From contig JAFWFO010000021.1 in the NCBI GenBank assembly GCA_017515635.1, forward strand, positions 111,971 through 175,970: a stretch of 64,000 nucleotides of DNA. Reading direction: 5' to 3'. The notes under the pieces were generated by a model. The model had not been told where the DNA came from. It made no database searches and was given only the letters and a program-made list of their open reading frames with translations. Numbering within the stretch: position 1 is the first letter of the stretch; each line of letters starts with the position of its first letter. Shown piece after piece: positions 1-7,981 of this stretch. This stretch comes from Selenomonadaceae bacterium. Lineage in GTDB: Bacteria; Bacillota; Negativicutes; Selenomonadales; Selenomonadaceae. The position numbers and the translations under genes were made by a program.

Positions 1-1
1 T

Positions 2-394
2 ATCCTCGTCCCCGAAGAAGAATACGACCTTGACGAAATGTGCGAAGAGATGAAACAGGCTTACGACGCGGGCAAACGTTATATCCTCGTCGTCGTTGCG
101 GAAGGCGCGGGCAAAGGTCACGAAATCGGCAAAGTTATCGCCGAAAAGACAGGTCTTGACACTCGCGTTTCAAAACTCGGTCACATTCAACGCGGCGGCT
201 CACCGTCTGTTATCGACCGCGTCAATGCAAGTCGTCTCGGCGAACATGCGGCACTTGCTCTCATTTCGGGCTTGTCGGATATTGTTTTCGGCTTCAATCG
301 CGGGCACGTCGTCTCGATTAACCTGCATGACGCCGTTAATAACAAAAAGCAACTCAATCCCGAATACATGCGTCTTGCTCGCGTGCTTGCGTAA
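2..394 (+). CDS. pfkA: 6-phosphofructokinase, C-terminal part
   Basis: This is the 3' part of a gene that starts upstream of the window; the frame is open from base 2. The visible 130 residues contain the PfkA signature KLGHIQRGGSPSVIDRV, which contributes to fructose-6-phosphate binding, followed by the usual short C-terminal helix region. The enzyme makes fructose 1,6-bisphosphate from fructose 6-phosphate and ATP in glycolysis, in the cytoplasm. A strong bidirectional terminator follows 20 bases after the stop. The start and ATP-binding region cannot be seen. The family assignment is secure from the signature; whether it uses ATP or pyrophosphate cannot be judged from this fragment. Confidence 0.93.
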   Translation: MLVPEEEYDLDEMCEEMKQAYDAGKRYILVVVAEGAGKGHEIGKVIAEKTGLDTRVSKLGHIQRGGSPSVIDRVNASRLGEHAALALISGLSDIVFGFNRGHVVSINLHDAVNNKKQLNPEYMRLARVLA

Positions 395-412
395 AATTTT
401 TGAACTCAAAAT

Positions 413-448
413 AAAAAAATCCCTCGACTTCGGTCGGGGGATTTTTTA
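413..448. terminator. Bidirectional rho-independent terminator
   Basis: An 8-bp GC-rich stem (ccctcgac / gtcggggg, one G-U pair) with a TTCG tetraloop has an A-run on its left and a T-run on its right. It can therefore stop transcription of pfkA from the left and of the convergent small gene at 462-701 from the right. Confidence 0.88.
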
Positions 449-461
449 TTGCAACGAAATT

Positions 462-701
462 TTAGTGCGTAAAGACGAAATAAATGACGGCGAGGGCAAT
501 TCCGACGACACTTGAAGTCATAATCTGTGAGTGACGAGTAACGTTGCGCAATTCGTTTTCAAATCTGTCCATGCGGTTTTCGAGTTTGTCGATTCGGGTG
601 TCGATTTTGCGCAAGTCTGCCTTGATGTCGTCGAGTCGTTCAAGAATTAAATCATTGCGTGTGAACATGGAAGTTTTTTCTCTTTGACGCGGTGTCGGCA
701 T
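462..701 (-). CDS. Small coiled-coil protein with C-terminal membrane segment
   Basis: A 79-residue protein of unknown function. Residues about 10-55 are charged and heptad-like (LERLDDIKADLRKIDTRIDK and onward), predicting a coiled coil. The last 20 residues are hydrophobic (SSVVGIALAVIYFVFTH), predicting one tail-anchored membrane helix. The architecture resembles XhlA-type haemolysin/holin-associated proteins and other tail-anchored coiled coils, but I cannot assign a family. The start is the ATG at 701, which has AAAGGAG eight bases upstream; an in-frame TTG at 722 lies before that ribosome site and is unlikely. It converges with pfkA and shares its terminator. Confidence 0.7.
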   Translation of the reverse strand: MPTPRQREKTSMFTRNDLILERLDDIKADLRKIDTRIDKLENRMDRFENELRNVTRHSQIMTSSVVGIALAVIYFVFTH

Positions 702-858
702 GATAAATCTCTCCTTTGACAAGCGTCGACGGAAATGTTAGACTTCCGCCGACAATATTGGATTTGAACGAGTCGTCTTGACTTTGACGAGTGGGCGGCT
801 CGTTTTCGTTTGCAATTTTATCAAAGGCAACGTTTAACGTCAAAAAGTTTTCGTCGTG

Positions 859-3351
859 TCACAGAATTTTTCGCAGAGCTTGACCGGTGTAAGAATTTTC
901 TACGCGGGCAACTTCTTCGGGCGTGCCGCAAGCAATGACTTCGCCGCCTTTGTCGCCGCCGTCGGGCCCCAAGTCGATAATGTAATCGGCGCATTTAATC
1001 ACGTCGAGATTATGCTCAATGATAATCACCGTGTCGCCGCGCTCAACAAGCCGCTGAATCACGTCGATTAATTTTTTCACGTCGTCGAAGTGTAAACCCG
1101 TCGTCGGCTCGTCCATAATGTAAATGTTCGCCGCCCGTCCCAAAGGTCGCGCCAATTCGTAAGCAAGTTTGACGCGCTGAGCTTCGCCGCCGCTGAAAGT
1201 GTTTGCCGATTGCCCGAGTTCGATATAACCCAAACCGACATCGTGAAGAACTTGCAACATGCGCTTAATTGTCGGGACATTCTCGAAAAATTCCAGCGCC
1301 TCATCAACGGGCATTGCAAACACGTCGGCGATATTTTTGCCCTTGTATTTGACTTCCAAAGTTTCCGCGTTGAATCGTGCGCCTTTGCAAACGTCGCAGG
1401 TAACATAAACGTCAGGCAAAAAATTCATCGGGATTTTCAAGACGCCATTGCCGCCGCAACTTTCGCATCGCCCGCCTTTGACGTTAAAGCTGAAACGTCC
1501 CGATTTGTAGCCGCGAAGTTTTGCGCCGTTTGTTTCCGCGAAAATTTTTCGGATATGGTCGGCAACGCCCGTGTAAGTCGCAATGTTCGATCGCGGTGTC
1601 CGTCCAATCGGGTCTTGGTCAATCATGATAATTTTGTCGATTCCGAGTTCGCTCAAATCCGCATGACACAACATGGGGTAAAAAACTTCTTCAATGAGCG
1701 TCGATTTACCGCTGCCCGATACGCCCGTTACCAAAGTCAGCATGTCAAGCGGAATTTTTACTTCTTCAATCTTCAAATTGTTTTGGTATGCGTCGGTTAT
1801 CACAAGCGCACGTTCGGATTTTCTGCGCGTTGTCGGCACGGGAATTTTTTTTCGTCCGCTGAGATAATCGCCCGTCAATGAATTTTCGACGCGAGCAATT
1901 TCGTCCGCCGTGCCTTGAGCAATGACTTCGCCGCCAAATTTGCCCGCGCCGCGTCCGATGTCGACAATTTCGTCGGCTTCGCGGATAGTTTCTTCGTCGT
2001 GTTCGACAACGATTAACGTGTTGCCCAAGTCGCGCAGTTTTTTCAGTGTCGCCAAAAGTTTTTGATTGTCGTGCTGATGAAGTCCGATTGACGGTTCGTC
2101 GAGCACGTAAAGCACGCCCGTCAATGCCGAGCCGATTTGTGTCGCCAATCTGATTCGTTGGGATTCGCCGCCGCTCAACGTCGCAGATTTCCGAGACAAG
2201 CTCAAATAATCCAAACCCACGTCGCACAAAAATTTCAGCCGCGAATTAATTTCTTTCAAAACTTGCGCGGAAATTTTTTTGTCGGTTTCGTCAAGTTCCA
2301 GCGTCGCGAAAAATTTTTGACAGGCGGCAACGGACATGTCGCAAACTTGCGCGATATTTTTTTCGCCGACGAGCACGCTCAAAGCTTCGGGCTTCAATCG
2401 CTGACCGTGACAGGCGGGGCAAACGTCTTCGGGCAAGTCAGTCGTCTTGAAATCGTGCACGGCCGCCATCCATTCATACATCGTTGACCATTCGCGCACG
2501 TCGAAAATTTTTCCAAGCCCGCTACAATGTGGACAGGCACCTTTCGGGCTGTTGAACGAAAAAAGTTGCGGCGAAATTTCCGGCAGACTTATCCCGCAGT
2601 CGACGCAGGCATTTTTTTCGCTGAACGTCAAAGTTTTATCGTCGAGTTCCGCAAAAACAATTCCGTCGCCGAATTTCAGCGCAGTTTCGAGCGAATCGGC
2701 AAGTCGCGAGCGCACGCCGTCACGAATAATCAATCGGTCGACGACAAGATCAATCGAATGTTTTTTTGTTTTGGCGAGAGAAATTTTTTCGCCGAGTTCG
2801 CGAATTTCGCCGTCAACTTTCACGCGCACGAATCCCGCCGCGTTCAATCGGTCGAAAATTTCTTTGTGCGTACCTTTCTTTTGATTGACAATCGGAGCGA
2901 GCAAAATAAATCGCGTACCTTCGGGCAACTTCAAAATCTGCGCTAAGATTTGGTCGACGCTTTGACTTTTGACGGGCTTGCCGCATTTCGGGCAGTGAGG
3001 CTTGCCGATTCGTGCGAAAAGCAAGCGCAGATAATCATAAATTTCCGTGACGGTTCCGACGGTCGAGCGCGGATTGTTGTTCGTGGTTTTCTGATTAATC
3101 GCGATTGACGGGCTGAGACCTTCGATTAACTCAACGTCGGGTTTGTCGGGCAGACCGAGAAATTGACGCGCATAACTCGACAGCGATTCCATGTAGCGGC
3201 GTTGACCTTCGGCGTAAATCGTGTCGAAGGCGAGCGAACTTTTTCCTGAGCCGGAAACACCAGTTATCACGACAAATTTATCGCGTGGAATTTCGACGCT
3301 GATATTTTTCAAGTTGTGAACTTTTGCACCGTGAATTTTTATCGAATCCAA
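859..3351 (-). CDS. uvrA: Short UvrA (excinuclease ABC subunit A family)
   Basis: UvrA is the DNA-damage-sensing ATPase of nucleotide excision repair. Both ABC modules are present: Walker A sites [12 protein letters not shown] near residue 33 and [13 protein letters not shown] in the second half, and two signature loops (LSGGESQR and FSGGEAQR). The zinc cysteines [31 protein letters not shown] and CDVCKG are visible. The UvrB-binding region (residues about 120-240) is present. The protein is 830 residues against about 940 for the usual family. Roughly 95 residues are missing right after CPHCSGLG, where the insertion domain normally sits, and about 25 more after the second Walker A. The start is TTG with GGAGG seven bases upstream. 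It may be a lineage-specific UvrA or a second, specialised paralogue. Confidence 0.88.
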   Translation of the reverse strand: MDSIKIHGAKVHNLKNISVEIPRDKFVVITGVSGSGKSSLAFDTIYAEGQRRYMESLSSYARQFLGLPDKPDVELIEGLSPSIAINQKTTNNNPRSTVGTVTEIYDYLRLLFARIGKPHCPKCGKPVKSQSVDQILAQILKLPEGTRFILLAPIVNQKKGTHKEIFDRLNAAGFVRVKVDGEIRELGEKISLAKTKKHSIDLVVDRLIIRDGVRSRLADSLETALKFGDGIVFAELDDKTLTFSEKNACVDCGISLPEISPQLFSFNSPKGACPHCSGLGKIFDVREWSTMYEWMAAVHDFKTTDLPEDVCPACHGQRLKPEALSVLVGEKNIAQVCDMSVAACQKFFATLELDETDKKISAQVLKEINSRLKFLCDVGLDYLSLSRKSATLSGGESQRIRLATQIGSALTGVLYVLDEPSIGLHQHDNQKLLATLKKLRDLGNTLIVVEHDEETIREADEIVDIGRGAGKFGGEVIAQGTADEIARVENSLTGDYLSGRKKIPVPTTRRKSERALVITDAYQNNLKIEEVKIPLDMLTLVTGVSGSGKSTLIEEVFYPMLCHADLSELGIDKIIMIDQDPIGRTPRSNIATYTGVADHIRKIFAETNGAKLRGYKSGRFSFNVKGGRCESCGGNGVLKIPMNFLPDVYVTCDVCKGARFNAETLEVKYKGKNIADVFAMPVDEALEFFENVPTIKRMLQVLHDVGLGYIELGQSANTFSGGEAQRVKLAYELARPLGRAANIYIMDEPTTGLHFDDVKKLIDVIQRLVERGDTVIIIEHNLDVIKCADYIIDLGPDGGDKGGEVIACGTPEEVARVENSYTGQALRKIL

Positions 3352-3404
3352 GATTTAACCTCCAAAAAATTTTGGGCGAATTTGAAGTCCGTGTCGTCGC
3401 CTCT

Positions 3405-3449
3405 TCAGCAGATATTTTAATCGATTCGCGCACGAAAAAACAGCCCCGC
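3405..3449 (-). promoter_or_regulatory. 45-bp repeat, copy 1: shared promoter/operator-like element upstream of uvrA
   Basis: An exact 45-bp copy of the sequence at 5703-5747, in the same orientation. Read on the minus strand it runs from gcggggctgtttttt to taaaatatctgctga and ends exactly 53 bases before the uvrA start codon. The second copy ends exactly 53 bases before the start of the HTH gene. It includes a TAAAAT that could be a -10 box, but there is no good -35. The flanks on both sides differ. A duplicated promoter with an operator is the simplest reading. The rest of the 3352-3592 gap holds no other gene. Confidence 0.6.
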
Positions 3450-3592
3450 ACTTTTGCTTTCGGCTCGTCGTTTAACCTTGAAATTTCTATTTGTCGCATG
3501 ACGGATGACATTTTTTCTTTGCGTGGCATTATGATAAGAAAAAATCCGTTGCGCCAAAATTGTTGTTCGAACTGCGAAAGGAGTTATCCGTC

Positions 3593-4330
3593 ATGATGTT
3601 GTTGAAAAAATTTTTTGCGGCGATTAGATCTGCGGCGTCGCCTGCGGAAGAAGTCGCGGCACCGGAATTCGCGCCAAACGAGGAATCGGCTATCGGAAAA
3701 TTTTTCCAAAAACTCAATGCCCTGCCGTGTGTCAATTCCGCAAAATCGATTCTTCAAAAGTTGCGGGAACGCCTCTGTCAAAAAATCAACGAGCGTTTAT
3801 TCAGCGACGAAAAAATTCTTGCCTTGCTCGAAGAAAGTCTCAACTTCCATCTCAGCCGCGAAAACGAGCTTGGCGCGGAAACTTCGATTGAATATGCGCT
3901 GATTGATGATTACGACGCGGAAGACGTGGAAAGCGTCGAAAGTTATGAACCGGGTTCCACTCAAGGTAGCTTGTTGGCGACAACTTCGCTTTACGAAATG
4001 AATGAATATGTCATCTGTTTTGCGCTGAATCCGATTAAAGCCCACGCGTTTAAGTTTTGGCCGTGGCAGGCGAAAAAGGAAATTCAAGACATCGCCAAAC
4101 ACGAAGCCTTTCACGTCCGCCAATATCACTACATCTGCCAAGAAGGCGGCATGGAAGCCATTGACAGACTGACGGAATACATGAGAACCACGCCGTATAA
4201 CGACAACATTTTTGAGTTGGGCGCGTATTTGTACCAGTGGGGCGACGAAGTACATGATTTTGCGGCTGACTTCGATCCGTTCATTCATCCCGAAAATTAT
4301 CTGCAGGAAGACGAAGAGTCCGCCGCGTAA
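3593..4330 (+). CDS. Hypothetical protein with HExxH motif
   Basis: A 245-residue protein I do not recognise. The start is the ATG at 3593, with AAAGGAG nine bases upstream (a second ATG follows directly). Near the middle is KHEAFHVRQYHYI, which contains an HExxH zinc-binding motif in a helical context, so it may be a zincin-type metallopeptidase; a third zinc ligand is not obvious, although a Glu-rich stretch follows. The N-terminus is hydrophobic and basic (LLKKFFAAIRSAA) but not a clear signal peptide. The C-terminus is acidic. It stands alone between divergent uvrA and the convergent vWA gene and ends in a shared terminator. The function is inferred from the motif only. Confidence 0.6.
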   Translation: MMLLKKFFAAIRSAASPAEEVAAPEFAPNEESAIGKFFQKLNALPCVNSAKSILQKLRERLCQKINERLFSDEKILALLEESLNFHLSRENELGAETSIEYALIDDYDAEDVESVESYEPGSTQGSLLATTSLYEMNEYVICFALNPIKAHAFKFWPWQAKKEIQDIAKHEAFHVRQYHYICQEGGMEAIDRLTEYMRTTPYNDNIFELGAYLYQWGDEVHDFAADFDPFIHPENYLQEDEESAA

Positions 4331-4332
4331 AA

Positions 4333-4374
4333 AAAATCCCGCCGAATTTGTTTCGACGGGATAAATTTTTTTGT
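4333..4374. terminator. Bidirectional terminator
   Basis: A stem of atcccgccgaa against ttcgacgggat (one mismatch), with an A-run before and a T-run after, sits between the convergent genes ending at 4330 and 4387. Confidence 0.8.
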
Positions 4375-4386
4375 AAGAGATGGAAC

Positions 4387-5034
4387 TTACTTTCTGGCTT
4401 TGAAGTCTTCGTCGATTGACTTGCGCCACGAGTCGTCGTCAAGTTTCATCGCCATAGGGGTAGGGGCGGCAAAGAAATTCATGAAATTGCCGACTGCTCC
4501 GAACAACTCACTGGTTCCGTGACTGTCGGCGTGGTAGTTGACGGCGCGTCGGGCGTCGATTCCGATTGAGTCCGCAACTTCAATCGCGTCGATGTTTGCG
4601 CCCAAGAAAATGAATTCCCAGCCGAGTTCTTTTTGTTTGTCGATGGTTTTCTTGATTTCGCTGAAAGAAAATTTGTGGCTGGAATTTTCCATGCCGTCGG
4701 TGGTGATGACGAACAAAGTTTTTTCGGGGCGGTCTTCTTCGCGGGCGTACTTGTGGACGTTCTTGATGTGTTTGACGGCGTCGCCAATCGCGTCGAGTAA
4801 AGCCGTCGTCCCGCGAGTTTCGTAATCTTTTTCGGTGAGCGGCTTGACTTCGGCGATAGGAATGCGGTCGTGCAAGACAATCGATTTGCGGCTGAAAAGA
4901 ATTGTCGAGACCAACGCTTTACCTTCAAGCTCCGTTTGCTGTTTTTTAATCATGGAATTGAAGCCGCCGATAGTGTCGCTCTCCAAGCCCGACATTGAGC
5001 CGGAGCGGTCGAGGATAAAAACTATTTCTGTCAT
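4387..5034 (-). CDS. vWA-domain protein
   Basis: A 215-residue von Willebrand factor A domain protein. The metal-ion-dependent adhesion site is complete: DRSGSMSG near residue 9 (DxSxS), a Thr in RGTTALLDA, and the Asp of TTDGMEN. It has no signal peptide or membrane segment, so it is probably a cytoplasmic Mg2+-dependent protein-binding module like TerY or the YegL family rather than an adhesin. AAAGGAGG precedes the ATG by eight bases. It lies 72 bases downstream of the HTH protein gene on the same strand, so the two are probably co-transcribed. The partner ligand is unknown. Confidence 0.82.
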   Translation of the reverse strand: MTEIVFILDRSGSMSGLESDTIGGFNSMIKKQQTELEGKALVSTILFSRKSIVLHDRIPIAEVKPLTEKDYETRGTTALLDAIGDAVKHIKNVHKYAREEDRPEKTLFVITTDGMENSSHKFSFSEIKKTIDKQKELGWEFIFLGANIDAIEVADSIGIDARRAVNYHADSHGTSELFGAVGNFMNFFAAPTPMAMKLDDDSWRKSIDEDFKARK

Positions 5035-5106
5035 AATGGTTGCCTCCTTTTGTGGGCTAATATTACGCCGTTTTCGGAGGCAAAAAGTCGCTTGCCAAGT
5101 GACAAA

Positions 5107-5649
5107 TTATTTTTCTTTATCATCTCTGGGGTCACCCGCGCCGAGCAATGGTTGTTCGTACTTGTAAAGAAATTCATTGATCAAGTCCACGTCGAAAATT
5201 TTATGCTCAATGAAGAACGAAATAATTATGTCGTCGAGCGTTGAGTTTCCGATTGTGTAACCTGCTGTCGCCAAAAGTTTTTGCGTCTTTTCATAGTCGA
5301 GCTTGAGCGCAATGACGAATGAAAGTGCTGTCTGTTTACTCGGCTGATAATCGTCGTGATTGATGATTTTTGAAAAATGACGGCGGTCAATGTTGGCGCG
5401 TTTGTAAATCGTCGAAGGTTTTTCGCCGCTCTTGTGAATTAAGCGCAGGAGCATTTTGGAAAAAGTTTCGTCGCCCCGTTCGGCTTTGCGTTTTCGAAAA
5501 TCAATGTTGTCCAAAACTATCGACGGGATTGCAATCGCCGCGCCTAAAAATCCGACAAACCTGCCGCAAAAACCGCTAACAGATGGCTCTTTTTTCTTCT
5601 GTTCAATCCATTCGTTCAACATCACTTCAAGGGTTTCTTTTGAAAACAT
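5107..5649 (-). CDS. HTH-like regulator-type protein paired with vWA gene
   Basis: A 180-residue protein. The C-terminal half resembles an XRE-like helix-turn-helix unit (around STIYKRANIDRRHFSKI, then PSKQTALSFVIALKL) and ends in a stretch closing EFLYKYEQPLLGAG. Proteins with this tail are widespread beside vWA genes in gut Firmicutes; I recall the pattern but not a name. The N-terminal third has a charged helix and one hydrophobic stretch (GRFVGFLGAAIAIPSIV). The start is the ATG at 5649, with GGAGG eight bases upstream; the longer open frame to 5775 runs through the 45-bp repeat and is not credible. It may be the regulator acting on that repeat, which also precedes uvrA. Confidence 0.68.
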   Translation of the reverse strand: MFSKETLEVMLNEWIEQKKKEPSVSGFCGRFVGFLGAAIAIPSIVLDNIDFRKRKAERGDETFSKMLLRLIHKSGEKPSTIYKRANIDRRHFSKIINHDDYQPSKQTALSFVIALKLDYEKTQKLLATAGYTIGNSTLDDIIISFFIEHKIFDVDLINEFLYKYEQPLLGAGDPRDDKEK

Positions 5650-5702
5650 TTTATCGCCTCCGTGAAAAAAACGTTGCGCGCCGGTAAATAAGTTGATTCT
5701 CA

Positions 5703-5747
5703 TCAGCAGATATTTTAATCGATTCGCGCACGAAAAAACAGCCCCGC
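5703..5747 (-). promoter_or_regulatory. 45-bp repeat, copy 2: shared promoter/operator-like element upstream of HTH/vWA pair
   Basis: Identical over 45 bases to 3405-3449 and, like it, ends 53 bases before a start codon on the minus strand (ATG at 5649). It lies between the merR stop and the HTH gene. Its TAAAAT could be a -10 box. Equal spacing in two otherwise unrelated upstream regions favours a regulatory role over chance duplication. Confidence 0.6.
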
Positions 5748-5771
5748 GCTTGCAAGGCCGTCCGAAAATTT

Positions 5772-6131
5772 TCAATGCTTCTTGAGCAAAAGTTCTTCGT
5801 AATGTTCGATTTTGTAGTCGAGCCGTTCTATCGTCGTGCGCAAAGTTTCCGCTTGTTGTTGGAGCCGCGCCCGCTGTTCGATTAAAATATTTTTGCGCCG
5901 TTCAATGCCCGTGTCCTTTTGCATGAGCGAAACATATTCGATTAACGCTTCGATTTGCACGCCTGCGGAGCGCATACACTTGACGAACGCAACCCACTTG
6001 CAAGACTGTTCGTCGAAGTCGCGAATCCCGTTTTTCTTGCGCGGCACCGGCGGAATCAAGCCGATTCGCTCGTAATACCTCAGCGTGTCCGCCGTCATTT
6101 GGAATTTTTCACTGACTTCGCCAATCGTCAT
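5772..6131 (-). CDS. MerR-family regulator, AdhR/NmlR-like
   Basis: A 119-residue MerR regulator. The N-terminal winged helix begins MTIGEVSEKFQMTADTLRYY with ERIGLIPP, and a C-terminal coiled coil (about residues 80-115) should mediate dimerisation. It keeps the Cys of FVKCMRSAG that is conserved in the AdhR/NmlR group, whose members respond to aldehydes or other thiol-reactive electrophiles. The start is the ATG at 6131 with GGAGG seven bases upstream. A MerR-type promoter (6164-6194) lies just upstream, so autoregulation is likely. No aldehyde dehydrogenase or reductase gene is adjacent, so its other targets are unknown. Confidence 0.85.
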   Translation of the reverse strand: MTIGEVSEKFQMTADTLRYYERIGLIPPVPRKKNGIRDFDEQSCKWVAFVKCMRSAGVQIEALIEYVSLMQKDTGIERRKNILIEQRARLQQQAETLRTTIERLDYKIEHYEELLLKKH

Positions 6132-6163
6132 AAACATACCTCCAACGAAAAGTTTCAGTCGCA

Positions 6164-6194
6164 AGTCTATCAGCTGAAGTCGGCTTTAAGTCAA
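6164..6194 (-). promoter_or_regulatory. MerR-type promoter with 19-bp spacer
   Basis: On the minus strand TTGACT (6189-6194) and TAGACT (6164-6169) are separated by exactly 19 bases. This overlong spacer is the hallmark of promoters that MerR proteins untwist. The spacer holds an imperfect dyad (ttaaag / cttcag). It lies 32 bases before the merR ATG. Confidence 0.75.
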
Positions 6195-6208
6195 GTTAAA
6201 TCGTCGCG

Positions 6209-6234
6209 GTTACTTTTAAAAAGTAACCAAACAG
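6209..6234. repeat. GTTACTTTT inverted-repeat element, copy 1
   Basis: Nine-base arms gttactttt / aaaagtaac around one base, followed by caaacag. The same 26 bases recur at 31995-32020, and in both places a loosely similar AT-rich tail ending in caaacgt follows. It is intergenic (merR to nif3) and of unknown function. Confidence 0.7.
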
Positions 6235-6273
6235 CTTGATTGCAACTTCGAAATTCAAACGTCAAGAAAATTT

Positions 6274-7062
6274 TCAAACCGTTGTGAAGAAATCTTTAGC
6301 CGTTGTGTCCTCGAAAACTTCAACGCCGAAATCTTTCAGTTCGTCGCGCAGATAATCCGCCAGCACGTGAACAATCGGAAATTCCGTGGCGAAATGTCCC
6401 GCGTCCACGACGTGAATTTTATTTTCGACGGCGGCTTGAGCGTCGTGATATTTCACGTCGCCCGTGACAAAAGCTTGTGCGCCGAAAAATTTTGCTTTGG
6501 AAATGAATTCCGCGCCGGCACCGCCGCACAATCCGACTTTGGTTATCGTGAAGTCGCCCGCGTCGACGAGTCGAATATTTTGCGCGTTCAAAACTTTTTT
6601 AACGTGGCGAGCGAAATTTTCCGCAGTCATTGGCGTCGGCAAAGTTCCGAGCCGTCCCAAAGAAATTTCTTCGTCGCCGAACATTTTTACATCGGTCAAG
6701 CCGATTTTTTTCGCCAAAACATCATTAACGCCGCCAATCGCGCTGTCAAGGTTTGTGTGCGCCGCGAAGACTGCCAAATTATTTTTCACGAGCCGAAAAA
6801 TTTTTCTGCCGAGCGGCAAATCGTAGCGGACATTTTTTGTCGCGTGGAAAATCAGCGGGTGATGAGCAACAATCATTTGTGCGCCGACTTCAACGGCACG
6901 CGGAATATTTTCGTCGAGCACGTCCAAGCACACGAAAATTTTTTTTACTTCGGCATTCGGGTCGCCGACCAAAAGTCCGGGGTTGTCCCATTCTTCGGCA
7001 AGTTTTTTCGGCGCAAGTCGATTAACGGCGGCGGCAACGGTCTGCACGGTACAAGTCTTCAT
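6274..7062 (-). CDS. Nif3-like dinuclear metal centre protein (DUF34)
   Basis: A 262-residue member of the Nif3/YbgI/YqfO family, toroidal hexamers with two metal ions per subunit. Visible signatures are EEWDNPGLLVG, the metal-binding MIVAHHPLIFH, FAAHTNLDSAIGGVND and the C-terminal DAGHFATE. The length matches the short YbgI type without the YqfO insertion. Its biochemical role is not firmly settled in any organism; GTP cyclohydrolase-like activity has been suggested for relatives. It overlaps the cobK stop by four bases (ATGA) and its GGAGGG ribosome site lies inside cobK, so the two are translationally coupled. Confidence 0.92.
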   Translation of the reverse strand: MKTCTVQTVAAAVNRLAPKKLAEEWDNPGLLVGDPNAEVKKIFVCLDVLDENIPRAVEVGAQMIVAHHPLIFHATKNVRYDLPLGRKIFRLVKNNLAVFAAHTNLDSAIGGVNDVLAKKIGLTDVKMFGDEEISLGRLGTLPTPMTAENFARHVKKVLNAQNIRLVDAGDFTITKVGLCGGAGAEFISKAKFFGAQAFVTGDVKYHDAQAAVENKIHVVDAGHFATEFPIVHVLADYLRDELKDFGVEVFEDTTAKDFFTTV

Positions 7063-7832
7063 TGTGAACCCTCCAAAAATTTTAACACGTCGTCGAAGGT
7101 CGCGGCTAAGTTCGGATAAAAAATCTTCGGGCGATTAATCATCACGACGGGCAAATTTAAAATTTTCGCTGCTTCAAGTTTGGTGTCTGCGCCGCCGATT
7201 TGTCCGCTGTTTTTCGTGACGATAACTTCAGCGTTCGCGTGCCTGAACAATTCGACGTTAAGCGCAGTCGAGAACGCGCCTTGCATTGCAATGATTTGTT
7301 TCGGCGACAACCCCAAAGTTTCACATTGCGCCAAAACTTCAGCCGTCGGCAAAATCCGCACGGTCAAATTACAATCTTTGAGCGCGGGCGATTCAACGAA
7401 AATTTTTAAACTGCGACTGCCCGTCGTGAGAAAAATATTTTTGCCAAGTTCGGACGCTTTAATCGCCGCCGCTTCGTAACTTTCGACGCGGAAAATATTT
7501 TCGCCCGTGACTTCGATTTGAGCGCGTTCGTATCGGACGTAAAAAATTTTCGCGACTTGAGCGGCACGAATCGCATTCGCCGAAACATTTTGCGCGTAAG
7601 GGTGGCTTGCGTCGACAAGCGCGTTAAATTTCCCGTCACGCAAAATTTTTTCGAGTTCGTCGGCGTCAAGCGGTTTGTCGTTGATTTTGACGCCCGCGCA
7701 CGTCTCCAAAAGTTTTCGCCCGTAATCGCTGACGACCGAAGCCGTTACGTCAAAGCCGCGTTCAAGCAAAATTTTCGCAAGTTCGCGCCCGTCCTGCGTG
7801 CCCGCGATTAAAAATATTTTTCTGTTCATCAT
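7059..7832 (-). CDS. cobK: Precorrin-6A reductase
   Basis: A 257-residue CobK/CbiJ protein that reduces the macrocycle of precorrin-6A (cobalt-precorrin-6A in the anaerobic route) during cobalamin synthesis. The N-terminal AGTQDGRELAKIL is the nucleotide-binding loop, DASHPYAQNVS and FYVRYERAQ are the family motifs, and VIVTKNSGQIGGADTK is the conserved C-terminal stretch. No other cobalamin gene is in the window, so it is separated from the rest of the pathway. The start ATG ATG at 7832 has only a weak GGCGG upstream. It forms a coupled pair with the nif3-like gene. Confidence 0.9.
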   Translation of the reverse strand: MMNRKIFLIAGTQDGRELAKILLERGFDVTASVVSDYGRKLLETCAGVKINDKPLDADELEKILRDGKFNALVDASHPYAQNVSANAIRAAQVAKIFYVRYERAQIEVTGENIFRVESYEAAAIKASELGKNIFLTTGSRSLKIFVESPALKDCNLTVRILPTAEVLAQCETLGLSPKQIIAMQGAFSTALNVELFRHANAEVIVTKNSGQIGGADTKLEAAKILNLPVVMINRPKIFYPNLAATFDDVLKFLEGSQ

Positions 7833-7904
7833 GCCGCCGATTTTAATTCAAGCCGCCGAAATTTGCAACGCGCCGCCTAATTGGTAAATCGTCAAAAGTT
7901 TTTC

Positions 7905-7933
7905 TTGACTTTTTGTTGTTTGTCGTTTATCAT
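7905..7933 (+). promoter_or_regulatory. clpB promoter
   Basis: TTGACT (7905-7910) and TATCAT (7928-7933) are separated by 17 bases, about 50 bases before the clpB ATG. The -35 box also closes an inverted repeat GTCAA-N9-TTGAC (7891-7909) that could be an operator. I see neither a CIRCE element nor a clear CtsR site. Confidence 0.7.
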
Positions 7934-7981
7934 TTGCCGCGTAAACAAGAACTCAACCAAAAATTTTGGAGCGTGATAAAT

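Noticed and set aside
3352..3592. LexA/SOS box in front of uvrA
   Set aside because: I looked for Firmicute-type CGAACNNNNGTTCG palindromes in this gap; none is present. The 45-bp repeat does not contain one.
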